A stretch of 64,000 bases of DNA from CBDCVN01 sp965223585 (GCA_965223585.1 CBDCWW010000020.1:60541-124540), one strand, 5' to 3'. Counted from the stretch's first letter, positions 24,859 to 34,457 are shown. Numbers and translations are program-made. Notes: generated by a model from the sequence alone, not told the origin.

Positions 24859-26628
24859 TTACCTAAAGTTACCAAAATTTACTTTTGCAACAGAGCCAAT
24901 CGAGGGATCTGTAAAATCCACTAAGTGACTTTTTGATGTCTCTGGACCTAAATGATTATAGATAAAGTCAAGAATAGCAGTGGTACGTGCATATACTCCC
25001 GGGCTATTAGCACCAGCACAACCCATTCCCCAACTAACGACCCCTATATGAATCCACTCTTCACTAGGTCCATGAATTAACAAAGGTCCTCCGCTATCAC
25101 CTTGGCAAGAATCTTTGCCTCCTTCTTCATAACCTGCACAAAGCATTTGGTCAGTTATATTCGCTGGATATAAAAATTGATAGCATTGTTTATTATCCAA
25201 AAGAGGCACACTAACTTGTTGTAATTGATCGGGAAAGATTACTTGGTTGCTAGTAGTAGCATCGTGCTGACTAATGTCACCCCAACCTATTACTGTAGCT
25301 AGGGTATGGGGTGTGATTAAAGATTTTACTTCCTCTTCTGTGGGCAGGATAGCACGATGGTGATCAACTGCACGATCAAGCTGTAGCAGAGCAACATCGT
25401 AATCTTGGGTAAAGGGATGATACTTAGGATGAATAATAATGTTGCTTACACCTACAGTTTTACTGACATCAGCAATTTGATCAGGAATATTATCTGTTCC
25501 TAGCAGGATTGCTACATTATCTACAGTAGCCTTAAAAGGTAGAATACCATTTTTTGAGTTTACACAGTGTGCAGCTGTAAGTACCCACTTACTAGCAATA
25601 AGTGCACCACCACACCAACGTTGGCCAGCTGCTAAAACTGATCCACCGGGTAATGTAACACTATGCTTTAAGACTAAAGCTGCCATAAAAGGAAAAGCTT
25701 CAATAGAAGCAGGTTCACCACCAACTACTTCTGGAGAAAGGTTAATGGACCCTGCGAAAGTATTACTCCAGCCAAAGGGCAAATCTTGCATCACCTTATA
25801 ACGTTCCTGAAAGCCTAGATCACTAATGATATAATTACCTAAATCATCAGTCAGGGTTGAGATCTCATCTTTATCAAAGAGATTATTTTCATTGCTATCT
25901 ATAAAAACTCGAATTCCCTGAATTCCTTGCTCAAAATCATCTTGCTTATTATTAGCATTTTTATCAAACCATACCAAACCTTCTATAACACTGGTTTGTT
26001 GTGAAGGAGAACTGTAACTAGGCTGTTGATTATAATTATACGGATCATAAGTAGGTTGTTCAGGAGTACCATAATTGGGTTGCTGGTCATAGTTAGGCTG
26101 TTCATAAGCGGGTTGTTGGTTATAGTTAGATTGGTCATAACTGGGCTGTTGGCTAGGTTGTTGGTTATAACTAGGCGAATCATAAGCAGGTTGTTGATTA
26201 TAATTGGGCTGATCATAAGTGGGTTGTTGTCTAGGCTGGTCGTAACTAGGTCCTTGACTATTAGACTGATCTTGGGCATTAATTTCGTAAGTAATATCAA
26301 CTCTTTGTATTTTTTGTGCTTCTACTAGCACTGTTTGCGAAGAAGATTCTGTAGGGGTGTAATTCCCTTCATTACTTAGCACAGCAATAGCACCAATAGT
26401 GTAATAACCCGGTTGCAAATCAATTAAGGTAACACTTCCTGTCAAGTAACGTGCTGGACCACCATCAGACTTAGTTACAACTATTGTAGCAGGAATATTT
26501 GGAGGCAAGCCACTTACTTCTATAATAATGTCACCTGTGTAGGCTGAGCGGGCTCGAGCTGGCACCCAAACCAAAATTGACAAAAATAAAAGCAAGGTTA
26601 AGAGTATTTTTATAGGACTTCTTATCAC
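24859..26628 (-). CDS. secreted trypsin-like serine protease with Gln/Tyr/Pro repeats and SdrD-like domain
   Basis: 589 residues starting at GTG. Signal peptide 1-29 (IKILLTLLLFLSILVWVPARARS). Residues 30-115 form a beta-rich domain (IIIEVSGLPPNIPATIVVTK). Residues 120-212 are low-complexity repeats of the QQPxYDQPNYN type. Residues 213-295 form an SdrD/Cna-B-like domain with calcium-type loops (WFDKNANNKQDDFEQGI, DSNENNLFDKDEI). From 301 (VVGG, the expected activation junction) is an S1 protease with His354 (TAAHC), Asp411 (YDVALLQLD) and Ser512 (CQGDSGGP). Asp506 at the specificity-pocket position (KDSCQGDS) predicts cleavage after Lys/Arg. Trypsins are uncommon in bacteria, and this domain mix is unusual. 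Confidence 0.9.
   Translation of the reverse strand: MIRSPIKILLTLLLFLSILVWVPARARSAYTGDIIIEVSGLPPNIPATIVVTKSDGGPARYLTGSVTLIDLQPGYYTIGAIAVLSNEGNYTPTESSSQTVLVEAQKIQRVDITYEINAQDQSNSQGPSYDQPRQQPTYDQPNYNQQPAYDSPSYNQQPSQQPSYDQSNYNQQPAYEQPNYDQQPNYGTPEQPTYDPYNYNQQPSYSSPSQQTSVIEGLVWFDKNANNKQDDFEQGIQGIRVFIDSNENNLFDKDEISTLTDDLGNYIISDLGFQERYKVMQDLPFGWSNTFAGSINLSPEVVGGEPASIEAFPFMAALVLKHSVTLPGGSVLAAGQRWCGGALIASKWVLTAAHCVNSKNGILPFKATVDNVAILLGTDNIPDQIADVSKTVGVSNIIIHPKYHPFTQDYDVALLQLDRAVDHHRAILPTEEEVKSLITPHTLATVIGWGDISQHDATTSNQVIFPDQLQQVSVPLLDNKQCYQFLYPANITDQMLCAGYEEGGKDSCQGDSGGPLLIHGPSEEWIHIGVVSWGMGCAGANSPGVYARTTAILDFIYNHLGPETSKSHLVDFTDPSIGSVAKVNFGNFR
26000..26265 (-). repeat. coding tandem repeats (Gln-Gln-Pro-x-Tyr-Asp/Asn units) in the protease gene
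   Basis: Degenerate short repeats built on CATAAGTGGGTTGTTG / TTATAATTGGGCTGATC-type units encode about 15 copies of Y(D/N)Q-P modules. Unit length and order vary, so the array has probably expanded and contracted. At first sight it resembles a CRISPR-like periodicity, but it is in frame throughout. Confidence 0.85.
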
Positions 26629-26797
26629 ATGCTTATCCTATTCGATAATTTGTGTAAAAAGGTATTAATTCTAGGGCAAAGTATCAAACCTAACTAAGCA
26701 GTAGTACGGCTGATCAGAAATGGCTCGCCCTAATATTTAAGGTGTTTTTCATCACTAGGCACGTCACAAAAGATGTTTTTAAAAACAGTTGTATTAA

Positions 26798-28327
26798 TAT
26801 TACAGCGCAATGTTGCAAATGAAGTAAGGGGAATTGCGAAGAAAGTGTGAGTGTGAATAGTAAACTAAGATCATGAGAAGAGTCAACGAAACACACAATG
26901 AAATAGTAGGAGAAGCAGTAGATTTAAGTCCTCCAGAATGCAACTTAGCTGAAGCAGATATAGAAGTGTTGGCAAAAGAACTAAAAGAATATGTAGCAGA
27001 ATTTGAAGAAGCATTCAAACGACCTGAAAGTTTAATCTGGACAGGACACTATCTAAAAGGCTTGCTAAGCGACCTTGATCGAAAAAATATAGAAGCAATG
27101 GCACTATCAATGGGACTCAATGTTCGTACCATGCAGAGTTTTGTGGGACAAAGCCCATGGCAAATAGAACCTGTGATCGACACACACCAAAAGCTAGTTG
27201 CAGAAAGCTTAGGTAATGATGGAGTGCTGATAGTTGACGAATCAGGGAATGTAAAACAAGGAAAAAGCTCAGTAGGAGTAGCAAGACAGTATTGTGGATC
27301 AGTAGGCAAAGTGGAGAACAGCCAAGTAGGAGTATACTTAGGGTATGCCAGCAACGAAGGGCATATTCTAACAGAAGGGCAACTGTACCTACCAGAACAG
27401 TGGTTCGATGAAGAACATAAACAAAAAAGGGAAGAATGTAGAGTGCCAAAAGACTTAGAGTTCAAAACCAAGCCAGAAATAGCGTTGGAGATGATAAGAA
27501 AGACAAAAGAGAGAGGACATTTGAACTTCGAATATGTACTAGCCGATGCATTGTATGGAGACAATGTAGAGTTTAGAGACGGAGTAGCTGAGTTAGGGAA
27601 GAAGTACTTTACAGCAGTATCTTGCAACACGAGGGTGTACCAAGAGAAACCAGAGATGAAGGTGCCTGAATACAGAGGTAGAGGAAGAAAGCCTAAACTA
27701 GCAAAGGCAAATACTGAGTCAATACGAATAGATGAGTTAGCGAAAGAAATAGAGGAAGGAAAGTGGAGTAGACATGTAGTAAAAGAAGGGAGCAAAGGAC
27801 CAATAGTATGCGAATTTGCCTTTGAGCGAATATGGGAAACGAGAGAAGAAGGAGAGGCAAAGGAGTTGTGGTTGGTAATCCGCCGTAACCTGAGTGAGAA
27901 AGGAGAAATAAACTATTATTTGTGCAATGACTCAGAAGAAGTCAGTCTAGAAACTTTAGTGTGGCTAAGTGGAATGAGATGGTCGATAGAAACATCATTT
28001 GAAGAATCAAAGGAGGAATTAGGACTTGACCACTATGAAACTAGAAGTTATTTGGGTTGGCACCATCATATACTATTAACTTGTTTGGCACATCATTTTC
28101 TAGTGAGGATGCGATTAATGTTAGGAGAGAAATCTCCAGCTTTGACCTTGCCACAAGCAAAATTACTAATTAAGGCAGCAATGCCACTGCCTGAGTTCAC
28201 AATAGCTCAATCACTAAACCTAATTCGTTACCATCAGCGCCGAAATTATACAGCCTACATCTCACATAGAAAGCATACTCTTGCTACACTGTATAGGAAC
28301 TCTATTTTATGACATTGCGCTGTAATA
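26798..28327 (+). mobile_element. IS701-family insertion sequence with TTAA target duplication
   Basis: Inverted ends TATTACAGCGCAATGT (26798-26813) and its complement (28312-28327). Both are flanked by TTAA (26794-26797 and 28328-28331), which fits the YTAR 4-bp target of IS701 elements. Length 1530 bp, one intact transposase gene, no CTCGAG inside. It lies in the upstream region of the protease gene, 170 nt from its start, and could influence that promoter. Confidence 0.9.
26873..28312 (+). CDS. IS701-family transposase
   Basis: 479 residues. DDE_5-type core: D in GVLIVDESGNVKQGKSSVG, D in YVLADALYGDN, and E in LSGMRWSIETSFEESKEELGLDHYE. The N-terminal DUF4096-like part (PESLIWTGHYLKGLLSDLDRKNIE) is present. 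Complete frame; the last codons run into the right inverted repeat. Codon use is AGA/ATA-rich. Confidence 0.93.
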   Translation: MRRVNETHNEIVGEAVDLSPPECNLAEADIEVLAKELKEYVAEFEEAFKRPESLIWTGHYLKGLLSDLDRKNIEAMALSMGLNVRTMQSFVGQSPWQIEPVIDTHQKLVAESLGNDGVLIVDESGNVKQGKSSVGVARQYCGSVGKVENSQVGVYLGYASNEGHILTEGQLYLPEQWFDEEHKQKREECRVPKDLEFKTKPEIALEMIRKTKERGHLNFEYVLADALYGDNVEFRDGVAELGKKYFTAVSCNTRVYQEKPEMKVPEYRGRGRKPKLAKANTESIRIDELAKEIEEGKWSRHVVKEGSKGPIVCEFAFERIWETREEGEAKELWLVIRRNLSEKGEINYYLCNDSEEVSLETLVWLSGMRWSIETSFEESKEELGLDHYETRSYLGWHHHILLTCLAHHFLVRMRLMLGEKSPALTLPQAKLLIKAAMPLPEFTIAQSLNLIRYHQRRNYTAYISHRKHTLATLYRNSIL

Positions 28328-28464
28328 TTAAGAAGTTATACTTTAAAAATGGAAAATTATCAAATTTTGAGTATGTCCTATAGAGGCTTAAATTAATTAC
28401 CGATCACACGTTAGTGTAAAAATTTTGCCTATATAGATAAATTCCTGCTATTCAAATCGTAAGA

Positions 28465-28560
28465 TGTCATTCTGAGCACAGCGAAGAATCTCTCATTAGT
28501 TAATGCCTTCTGAGATTCTTCAAGTTTACCCTCGAAAGGGCTATGCTCCTCAGAATGACA
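28465..28560. repeat. inverted repeat of the TGTCATTCTGAG...GAAGAATCTC type
   Basis: The left arm is TGTCATTCTGAG (28465-28476) plus GAAGAATCTC (28483-28492). The right arm holds GAGATTCTTC (28512-28521) and CTCAGAATGACA (28549-28560), with an extra inner hairpin CCCTCGAAAGGG. This resembles a dispersed palindrome that I recall from many unrelated genomes. No second copy is seen in this window. Confidence 0.7.
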
Positions 28561-28610
28561 TGCTCACAAAGGGAGTTTACCTAGAGGGAAAAACTTCTGG
28601 AGAACTATAC

Positions 28611-28642
28611 AAAATCAAAACCCTTTTGTGGGTTTTGATTTT
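28611..28642. terminator. perfect 13-bp hairpin with flanking A/T runs
   Basis: AAAATCAAAACCC (28611-28623), loop TTTTGT, GGGTTTTGATTTT (28630-28642). The A and T runs at both ends would support Rho-independent termination in either direction. No annotated gene ends close by, so it may terminate read-through from the IS701 element. Confidence 0.55.
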
Positions 28643-28942
28643 GCTTTTAAGAAAGGAGAAAGGAGGAAATGTTATAGAATTAGTATAAATAAGGAGCATT
28701 ACAAGATTCTTAAGCTTATCTAACTTGCTTCTTACTTTAAATTTCCCACTCTAGAAAACTCAACTTTAGCCACAATTCAGAAAAAATAATTAGGCATAGA
28801 AACCTCCGTAGCTCCTGTCCAAAAAGCATTAAGGGCTTGCTTCTAATAAGCATTTGAATTTAAATCAAGATCTATAATTTTATAGATGTATGCTTAGGTG
28901 CTTTATAATGCAGTTTAGAAATGATTTTGGAGTTTTGTATTT

Positions 28943-31354
28943 ATGTTAAAAGCTTTTCGCATACTTTTTAATTTAATAATTATCTTTATCTTTCTAGCCC
29001 TTGCTGGCGTTATATACCTACGCACAGGTTTACCCCGAACAAATGGCACACTTTTATTTCTTGACTTAAAAGCTTCTGTAGAAATTATTCGTGACCGCTA
29101 TAATATTCCACATATTTATGCAGAAAATGATGAAGATGCTTACTTTGCACTAGGCTTTGTTCATGCCCAAGACAGACTTTGGCAAATGGAATTCCAGCGT
29201 CGTCTAGGAGCGGGTAGACTTTCAGAGTTCATAGGCGATAAAACTCTTAATCTAGATAAATTCTTTCGTACCCTTAGCATTTATAATTATGCTAAAGACT
29301 CCTTTGCAAATCTAGATACTGAAACACAAAGCATTCTTCAAGCTTATACGAAAGGTGTCAATGCTTACCTAGACAACCATAGTGGTCCTTTGCCTCCAGA
29401 GTTCCTAATTTTCGGGCATAAGCCAGAGTCTTGGCAGCCTGTTGATTCCTTGGTATGGCTCAAAATGATGGCTTGGGATTTATCAAACAATTGGGATGAT
29501 GAAATTTTGCGAGCAAGATTGACTAGCGTACTTTCAGAGCAAGAAATTGAGCAGCTGTTTGCTCCCTATCCTGATAATGCACCTACTATTTTGCCTGATT
29601 TCCAAGTCCTCTATGAAGATTTAGCTTTCGATAAATTTTGGACAATCTTTCCTAAACCCTTACCTCCCGGAGCAGGCTCAAACGCTTGGGTAGTTTCAGG
29701 AGAAAAGACAGTAACAGGTAAACCACTGCTAGCCAACGATCCTCATTTGCGCTTGCAAGCACCTTCAGTATGGTATTTTGCTCATATAAAAACACCTGAC
29801 TTTGATGCCATAGGGGCAACTTTACCCGGACTACCAACAATTGTTCTAGGTCATAATAATTTTGTATCATGGGGGATCGCTAATGTCCCTGCCGATAATC
29901 AAGACCTTTTTATTGAGCGACTTGATCCTACTGATAAAAATTCTTATTTAACACCTGATGGTAAGGAAAGGTTCATGACACACCGTGAGATAATAAAGGT
30001 TAAAGGGAGAAATTCGCAGTATTCTGTTACCCTTAAAATACGCCAGAGCAAGCATGGACCAATTATTTCAGATGTTTCTGATGAGACCAACTCTATTGTG
30101 CTAGACGCTAATAGGATTGTCAATAGAGAATTCGAGCATGCCATAGCCTTTGCTTGGACAGCCTTGCGTGAAGATGACTTAACTTTTCAAGCAGGTTTAA
30201 ATTTCTTAAAGGCTAAAAATGCCCAAGAATTTGCCTCGAGCTTAAACAACTTTCACTCACCAAACCTCAGCATAGTTTACGCAGACGTTGAAGGAAACAT
30301 TGGTTATTACGCCCCGGGCCGTGTGCCCTTGCGTGCTAATGGCAATGGACTTATGCCTGTACCCGGCTGGACAGGTGAATATGACTGGCAGGGTTTTGTT
30401 CCTTTTGAAGAATTGCCTAATGCTATTAACCCTGCCTCAGGACAGATTGTTAGTGCTAACCATAAAATTGTTACTGATGATTACCCTTATTTGATATCCT
30501 CGAGTTGGGCAGAACCTTACCGAGCTAAACGCATTGAGGAAATGCTAGCAAATCTAGAAAAACACACCCCTGAAAGCTTTGCACAAATTCAAGCCGATCA
30601 ATTTTCACTAATGGCCCAAGATTTCTTGCCTTTCTTACTAGCAGTAAATCCTGAGAGCCCTGAAAAGCAAGAGGCAATAGAGAAGCTTCAAGCTTGGGAT
30701 GGTAGAATGTCAGCCGAACTTGCCGAGCCACTAATATTTTACACTTGGTATAAGAGCTTTAGTCGTCTTATTTATGTTGATGAGTTAAGCGAAGAACTCT
30801 TTAATGACACATGGGGGTTTAGGCCTATATTTCTAGAAAGTGTTCTTAGCACTCATTCTAAGTGGTGTAATAATATACTTACTTTCGTTCAAGAAAGTTG
30901 TAATGACATAGCCGAACAGGCTTTCAATGAAGCTTTTGAGGAATTGACTGAAAAGCATGGTAAAAACATATCAGCTTGGAAGTGGGGTGACTCCCATAAA
31001 GTAAAACATGCTCATAATATATTTTCAAAGACTTTACTAAACTATATTTTTGATATCAATAAAATCAATGGTGGTGATGCTTTTACTGTAAATGTAGGGC
31101 GTTTTGATATTGAGAGCAAAAACTTTACACAAACACATGGGGCTACCCTACGTGCTATTTATGATCTAGCCAATTTGGATAATTCACGTTTTATCCACAC
31201 CACAGGTCAATCTGGACATCCTCTTTCATTACACTATCGCGACTTTGCTAGAAAGTGGCTAGACGTTGATTATATTCCTATGAATACAGTCAGGCCAGTA
31301 GTAGAAGAGGGAATGATTGGAAAGTTAGTACTTAAACCCCTGATCCCTCGTTGA
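28943..31354 (+). CDS. penicillin acylase family protein (Ntn hydrolase), membrane-anchored
   Basis: 803 residues. N-terminal TM (ILFNLIIIFIFLALAGVIYL), then the alpha-chain region (VEIIRDRYNIPHIYAENDEDAYFALGFVHAQDRLWQMEFQRR motif area) and the autoprocessing site before Ser in LPPGAGSNAWVVSG, where Ser becomes the N-terminal nucleophile of the beta chain. Later conserved parts: LANDPHLRLQAPS, VLGHNNFVSWGIAN and the C-terminal GQSGHPLSLHYRD. Relatives cleave beta-lactam side chains or acyl-homoserine lactones; the substrate here is unknown. It acts outside the membrane. Ribosome site GGAG 11 nt before ATG. Confidence 0.92.
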   Translation: MLKAFRILFNLIIIFIFLALAGVIYLRTGLPRTNGTLLFLDLKASVEIIRDRYNIPHIYAENDEDAYFALGFVHAQDRLWQMEFQRRLGAGRLSEFIGDKTLNLDKFFRTLSIYNYAKDSFANLDTETQSILQAYTKGVNAYLDNHSGPLPPEFLIFGHKPESWQPVDSLVWLKMMAWDLSNNWDDEILRARLTSVLSEQEIEQLFAPYPDNAPTILPDFQVLYEDLAFDKFWTIFPKPLPPGAGSNAWVVSGEKTVTGKPLLANDPHLRLQAPSVWYFAHIKTPDFDAIGATLPGLPTIVLGHNNFVSWGIANVPADNQDLFIERLDPTDKNSYLTPDGKERFMTHREIIKVKGRNSQYSVTLKIRQSKHGPIISDVSDETNSIVLDANRIVNREFEHAIAFAWTALREDDLTFQAGLNFLKAKNAQEFASSLNNFHSPNLSIVYADVEGNIGYYAPGRVPLRANGNGLMPVPGWTGEYDWQGFVPFEELPNAINPASGQIVSANHKIVTDDYPYLISSSWAEPYRAKRIEEMLANLEKHTPESFAQIQADQFSLMAQDFLPFLLAVNPESPEKQEAIEKLQAWDGRMSAELAEPLIFYTWYKSFSRLIYVDELSEELFNDTWGFRPIFLESVLSTHSKWCNNILTFVQESCNDIAEQAFNEAFEELTEKHGKNISAWKWGDSHKVKHAHNIFSKTLLNYIFDINKINGGDAFTVNVGRFDIESKNFTQTHGATLRAIYDLANLDNSRFIHTTGQSGHPLSLHYRDFARKWLDVDYIPMNTVRPVVEEGMIGKLVLKPLIPR

Positions 31355-31492
31355 ACTACAGATTTCTAATTTAGGTATTAGAATTGGGTAGCCTCGAGTT
31401 TCTACAGTCTGTACAATCTCAAAAACAATAGCTCGTAAGTTGTCTTCCTTAGCAATACTTACTAAATGCTTATCAGGACCAAACTTAAGCAT
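31325..31492 (-). CDS. possible 55-residue ORF or gene remnant, convergent with the acylase gene
   Basis: ATG at 31490-31492 to TAA at 31325-31327, overlapping the acylase 3' end by 30 nt. The product (MLKFGPDKHLVSIAKEDNL, then RAIVFEIVQTVETRGYPIL) has ordinary protein-like composition, but the frame upstream is closed by a stop and there is no ribosome site. Another frame just upstream reads EAEHYKELIEILLRTLSHK, so this may be the tail of a frameshifted, decayed gene. Confidence 0.25.
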   Translation of the reverse strand: MLKFGPDKHLVSIAKEDNLRAIVFEIVQTVETRGYPILIPKLEICSSTRDQGFKY

Positions 31493-31667
31493 TTGGGCCA
31501 AGGCTTATTTTGTGGGATAATGTCCTTAAAAGTATTTCAATAAGCTCTTTGTAATGTTCTGCTTCTAGCTTTATTACGAAACATTATACAAAGAATTTTG
31601 TATCTAGCCTTGTCTCCAATCCCGTCCCAATATCCTTACCTAAGGATAAGATGCCTCAACATATCTC

Positions 31668-32096
31668 TTAATTTAAGACTCGATTAGAAGTTAACCATTC
31701 CCATGTATCTAGTAACTCTGAGTTAGATGGCTGCCAACCCATCTTCATTTTCCGAGAAATTTTTGCTCCCCATATTTTGATCATTTCTACATTTCCATTA
31801 GGTTTGATAGTCAAAGCAAGTAATTTATTGTTATCCTGCCACCACTTAAAGCATACATCTCCATCTCCTTTAGTAGTAACATAGGGCTTAATCCAAGGGA
31901 GGTGATGTCTTTTTACTAAACGAGAGAGATTGGTTATACATTCCTTTGCTGCTTCAATAGTTTTAGAGTCAATGGGAGCAAGAGTAAATAAGACATTATT
32001 TGGAAGTTTATTTAACTCTTCAAGTACATTTAAGGGTTTCTCTGGGGGGAAGATGTTTGGGATGGTTTTTGTTGCTCTTACAAATCCTATCATCAT
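31668..32096 (-). CDS. Trp-rich conserved hypothetical protein
   Basis: 142 residues with an AGGAG ribosome site. The core CFKWWQDNNKLLALTIKPNGNVEMIKIWG resembles a family of small proteins I remember from cyanobacteria (pattern EWW...kLt..i...eyIk.WG). In my recollection some of these sit beside a second small gene in accessory pairs; no such partner is evident here. The stretch 31355-31667 next to it has only the putative remnant described above. Confidence 0.6.
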   Translation of the reverse strand: MMIGFVRATKTIPNIFPPEKPLNVLEELNKLPNNVLFTLAPIDSKTIEAAKECITNLSRLVKRHHLPWIKPYVTTKGDGDVCFKWWQDNNKLLALTIKPNGNVEMIKIWGAKISRKMKMGWQPSNSELLDTWEWLTSNRVLN

Positions 32097-32343
32097 TAAA
32101 ATCTCCTAACTAGGTTATTAATTTACAAGCTAAACGTTAGGGAAATGTAAAGTTTTGTGACCTTAAAAATGCGAATTTTGTAAGATTTAGCTTTTAGCTG
32201 CCTGTCAAAGAGAAACTAAATTTTTGGATCAAACTCCTAAGTAAAAGCAACTCATATTTCCTCAAAGGTGAAATTCTCCCTTGTTCTTACAGCTTTTAAC
32301 CTATACTTTTACAAATAATACTTTCTGTAAGAGACTTTAAATT

Positions 32344-33681
32344 ATGCTCAATGCCCAAACCATCGCACAATTTGCTCATTTACCAAATGTAAGCAGTCAA
32401 ATTCCTTTAGATACTCCTGCATATGGTGTAGCTTTTCACTCACAAAGGGTAAGACAAGGTGATGCCTTTTTTGCTTTACCCGGTGCTAATGGTCATGGTA
32501 TAGACTATGTTGATAGTGCTCTTGAGGCAGGCGCTGCTTTTGTTGTTTCCGATATATCTCACCCACAGGGCATTCAGGTTCCTAATCCTAGCGAATTACT
32601 CATAGAGCTTGGTAAAGAAGCTCGAGCAAATCTAAAAGGTCCCGTTATAGGTGTAACAGGTTCAGCAGGTAAAACCAGCACTAAGGCTATGTTGGCAGCC
32701 ACTTTACAAGCCAAGGTTAGCCCCGGCAATTTTAACACTCCACTTGCCCTTGCTAGGGTGCTTATTGATGCTTGGATAGCCGATAAAACCAGTAAGCAAG
32801 ATATTTTAGTGCTCGAGCTAGGTATAGACCATATAAATGAAATGAACACTCTTATAGAACTAGCCCAACCAACCCATGGATTCTTAACACTTGTTGCTGC
32901 AAGCCATTTTTCTGGTTTAAAGGATATTCACACAGTGGCTCGAGAAAAGGGCAAGTTAATTGAGGCAGCAAGGTGTTCTTGGGTAAGCGCTGATGCCATG
33001 CCCTATTTAAAGAAAAAATTACATAGAAAAATTTGTAGCTATGGTTTAAAAGGACAAGATGCTGATGTGTGTGGTGAGATTATTAGTAGCAATGAAAGTG
33101 GTCAAGTAATTAGAGCTTTGGGAGGGGAAACTAATTTGCCATATGTGGGCAAAGCCATGGCCAAAAATGCTGTGGGGGCCTTGGCTTTTGCTGTTCACAT
33201 GGGCATTAATATTGCTGAAGCAGCTATGCGTTTGAGCAACCTAGAGTTAGAACCCCGCCGTTTACAAACACATAAGCTCAAGGGGATTTATGTTATTGAT
33301 GATTGCTATAATAGTAATCCTGCCTCAGCAAAAGCAGCTCTAGAAGCACTCGCAAGTTTTCCAAGGCCACATACGGTTGTTTTAGGGGATATGCTCGAGT
33401 TAGGTAAAGCCTCAGAAGAGCTACATGGTAAAGTTGGGCAGCTTACGCTCGATGTTGACAATGTTATAACCTATGGTGAAGAGGCTCGGTACATATCTGC
33501 AAAAAATCCAAAAGCAAGACATTGCCATAGTTTAGAGGATACTTGGACTAGACTAGAAAAGATCTTAAGGGATAATCAAAGGGGCACAGTCCTGCTGAAA
33601 GCCTCGCGGGGGATGCATTTTGAACGTATTGTAAATAAAATACTAAACTATTTAGAGCTTTTATATAGCAGTAAAAATTGA
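32344..33681 (+). CDS. murF: UDP-N-acetylmuramoyl-tripeptide--D-alanyl-D-alanine ligase MurF
   Basis: 445 residues. Mur-ligase landmarks: GDAFFALPGANGHGIDY in the N-terminal domain, ATP loop GVTGSAGKTSTKAML, LELGIDHINEM, the C-terminal domain with IDDCYNSNPASAKAAL and GDMLELG. It completes the UDP-MurNAc-pentapeptide precursor in the cytoplasm. It stands alone; other mur/dcw genes are absent, unlike the classical division-cell-wall cluster. Confidence 0.95.
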   Translation: MLNAQTIAQFAHLPNVSSQIPLDTPAYGVAFHSQRVRQGDAFFALPGANGHGIDYVDSALEAGAAFVVSDISHPQGIQVPNPSELLIELGKEARANLKGPVIGVTGSAGKTSTKAMLAATLQAKVSPGNFNTPLALARVLIDAWIADKTSKQDILVLELGIDHINEMNTLIELAQPTHGFLTLVAASHFSGLKDIHTVAREKGKLIEAARCSWVSADAMPYLKKKLHRKICSYGLKGQDADVCGEIISSNESGQVIRALGGETNLPYVGKAMAKNAVGALAFAVHMGINIAEAAMRLSNLELEPRRLQTHKLKGIYVIDDCYNSNPASAKAALEALASFPRPHTVVLGDMLELGKASEELHGKVGQLTLDVDNVITYGEEARYISAKNPKARHCHSLEDTWTRLEKILRDNQRGTVLLKASRGMHFERIVNKILNYLELLYSSKN

Positions 33682-33789
33682 AATTTGCCATCAAAATACA
33701 CAATGTACATCTAGGCATGGGGGATTATTTGCAAGCTCATAATCCAGAAGTTAATCTATATAATTAACTTCAACCCTAAAAGTTTGGAG

Positions 33790-34332
33790 TTAAGTTGTTT
33801 TATTGTTCAAAACTATAGCTGTCTTTGAAAAAAGAGGACACACATTTTCATTAGGCAAGTAAATCAAGTGTGTGCGATAAATATTTTGATGGAGTTCTCT
33901 GTAAACCTCGAGCTGCTGACTCTGAATATTATTAAGCCATACCTCGGGAACCCCTGATTCAGCATACAAAGGTAACTTAACTTCACGATCATAACTAAGG
34001 GTGCTATCTGATATTTGAATTAAAAGTAATACATCTTCAGCATGAGGTTTGCGCTTACTATAATCTTGCTTTTTAAGTAAAGCGAAATCTGGTTCAGGTG
34101 CAGAATTATCATCCATAACTACAGGACATTGAACTAATACCTCAGCTTCTTTGTGATAGGCTAATACTAAGCGTTGAGTAAAATTCATTATACTTACAAT
34201 GTGATTTTCGCCCATGGGTGACATATCAACAAACTCTCCCCGAATTAACTCCACCCTGTCTTCAGGAGTAAAGATACCTGCTGTCACTAATTTTTCGTAC
34301 TCAGGTAAGGTAAAGCGGTGTGTTGAAACCAT
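33790..34332 (-). CDS. Uma2 (DUF820) family PD-(D/E)XK-like protein
   Basis: 180 residues. Family pattern: RVELIRGEFVDMSPMGENH, APEPDFALLKK and LIQISDSTLSYDREVKLPLYAESGVPEVWLNN, containing the D...E/Q-x-K-like restriction-endonuclease core; the usual E of the Ex(K/S) motif appears as QIS. Many copies occur in cyanobacterial and Deinococcus genomes and their role is unsettled. TATGCT lies 6 nt before the ATG, so the mRNA may be leaderless. Confidence 0.88.
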   Translation of the reverse strand: MVSTHRFTLPEYEKLVTAGIFTPEDRVELIRGEFVDMSPMGENHIVSIMNFTQRLVLAYHKEAEVLVQCPVVMDDNSAPEPDFALLKKQDYSKRKPHAEDVLLLIQISDSTLSYDREVKLPLYAESGVPEVWLNNIQSQQLEVYRELHQNIYRTHLIYLPNENVCPLFSKTAIVLNNKTT

Positions 34333-34385
34333 GGCATTAGCATAGCACTATTGCTAGCTTTAAAACTAACGTTAAATTTGCCCTG

Positions 34386-34414
34386 TTGACACTAGCTTCT
34401 TACCATGCTAGGCT
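34386..34414 (+). promoter_or_regulatory. strong promoter of the tRNA-tuf operon
   Basis: TTGACA (34386-34391), a 17-nt spacer, then TAGGCT (34409-34414), preceded by TGC to give an extended -10. The first tRNA gene begins 43 nt downstream. This is the best sigma-70-type promoter in the window. Confidence 0.75.
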
Positions 34415-34457
34415 ATCAAATCGGATTTGAGGTCTTTATATAATAATGAATGACCTT

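Larger units (their letters stand above)
28328..28942. other. spacer with repeat elements before the acylase gene
   Basis: No gene supported. It holds a TGTCATTCTGAG-type inverted repeat (28465-28560), a perfect 13-bp hairpin (28611-28642), and further AT-rich DNA. A possible -10 (TATAAT, about 28903) lies 40 nt before the acylase start. Confidence 0.55.

Noticed and set aside
26000..26265. Regular short repeats looking like a CRISPR array
   Set aside because: They are in frame in the protease gene, encode Gln/Tyr/Pro modules, and have no constant repeat-spacer structure.
27049..27795. 248-codon ORF antisense to the IS701 transposase
   Set aside because: Shadow frame rich in Ser/Leu/Cys opposite a recognised transposase.
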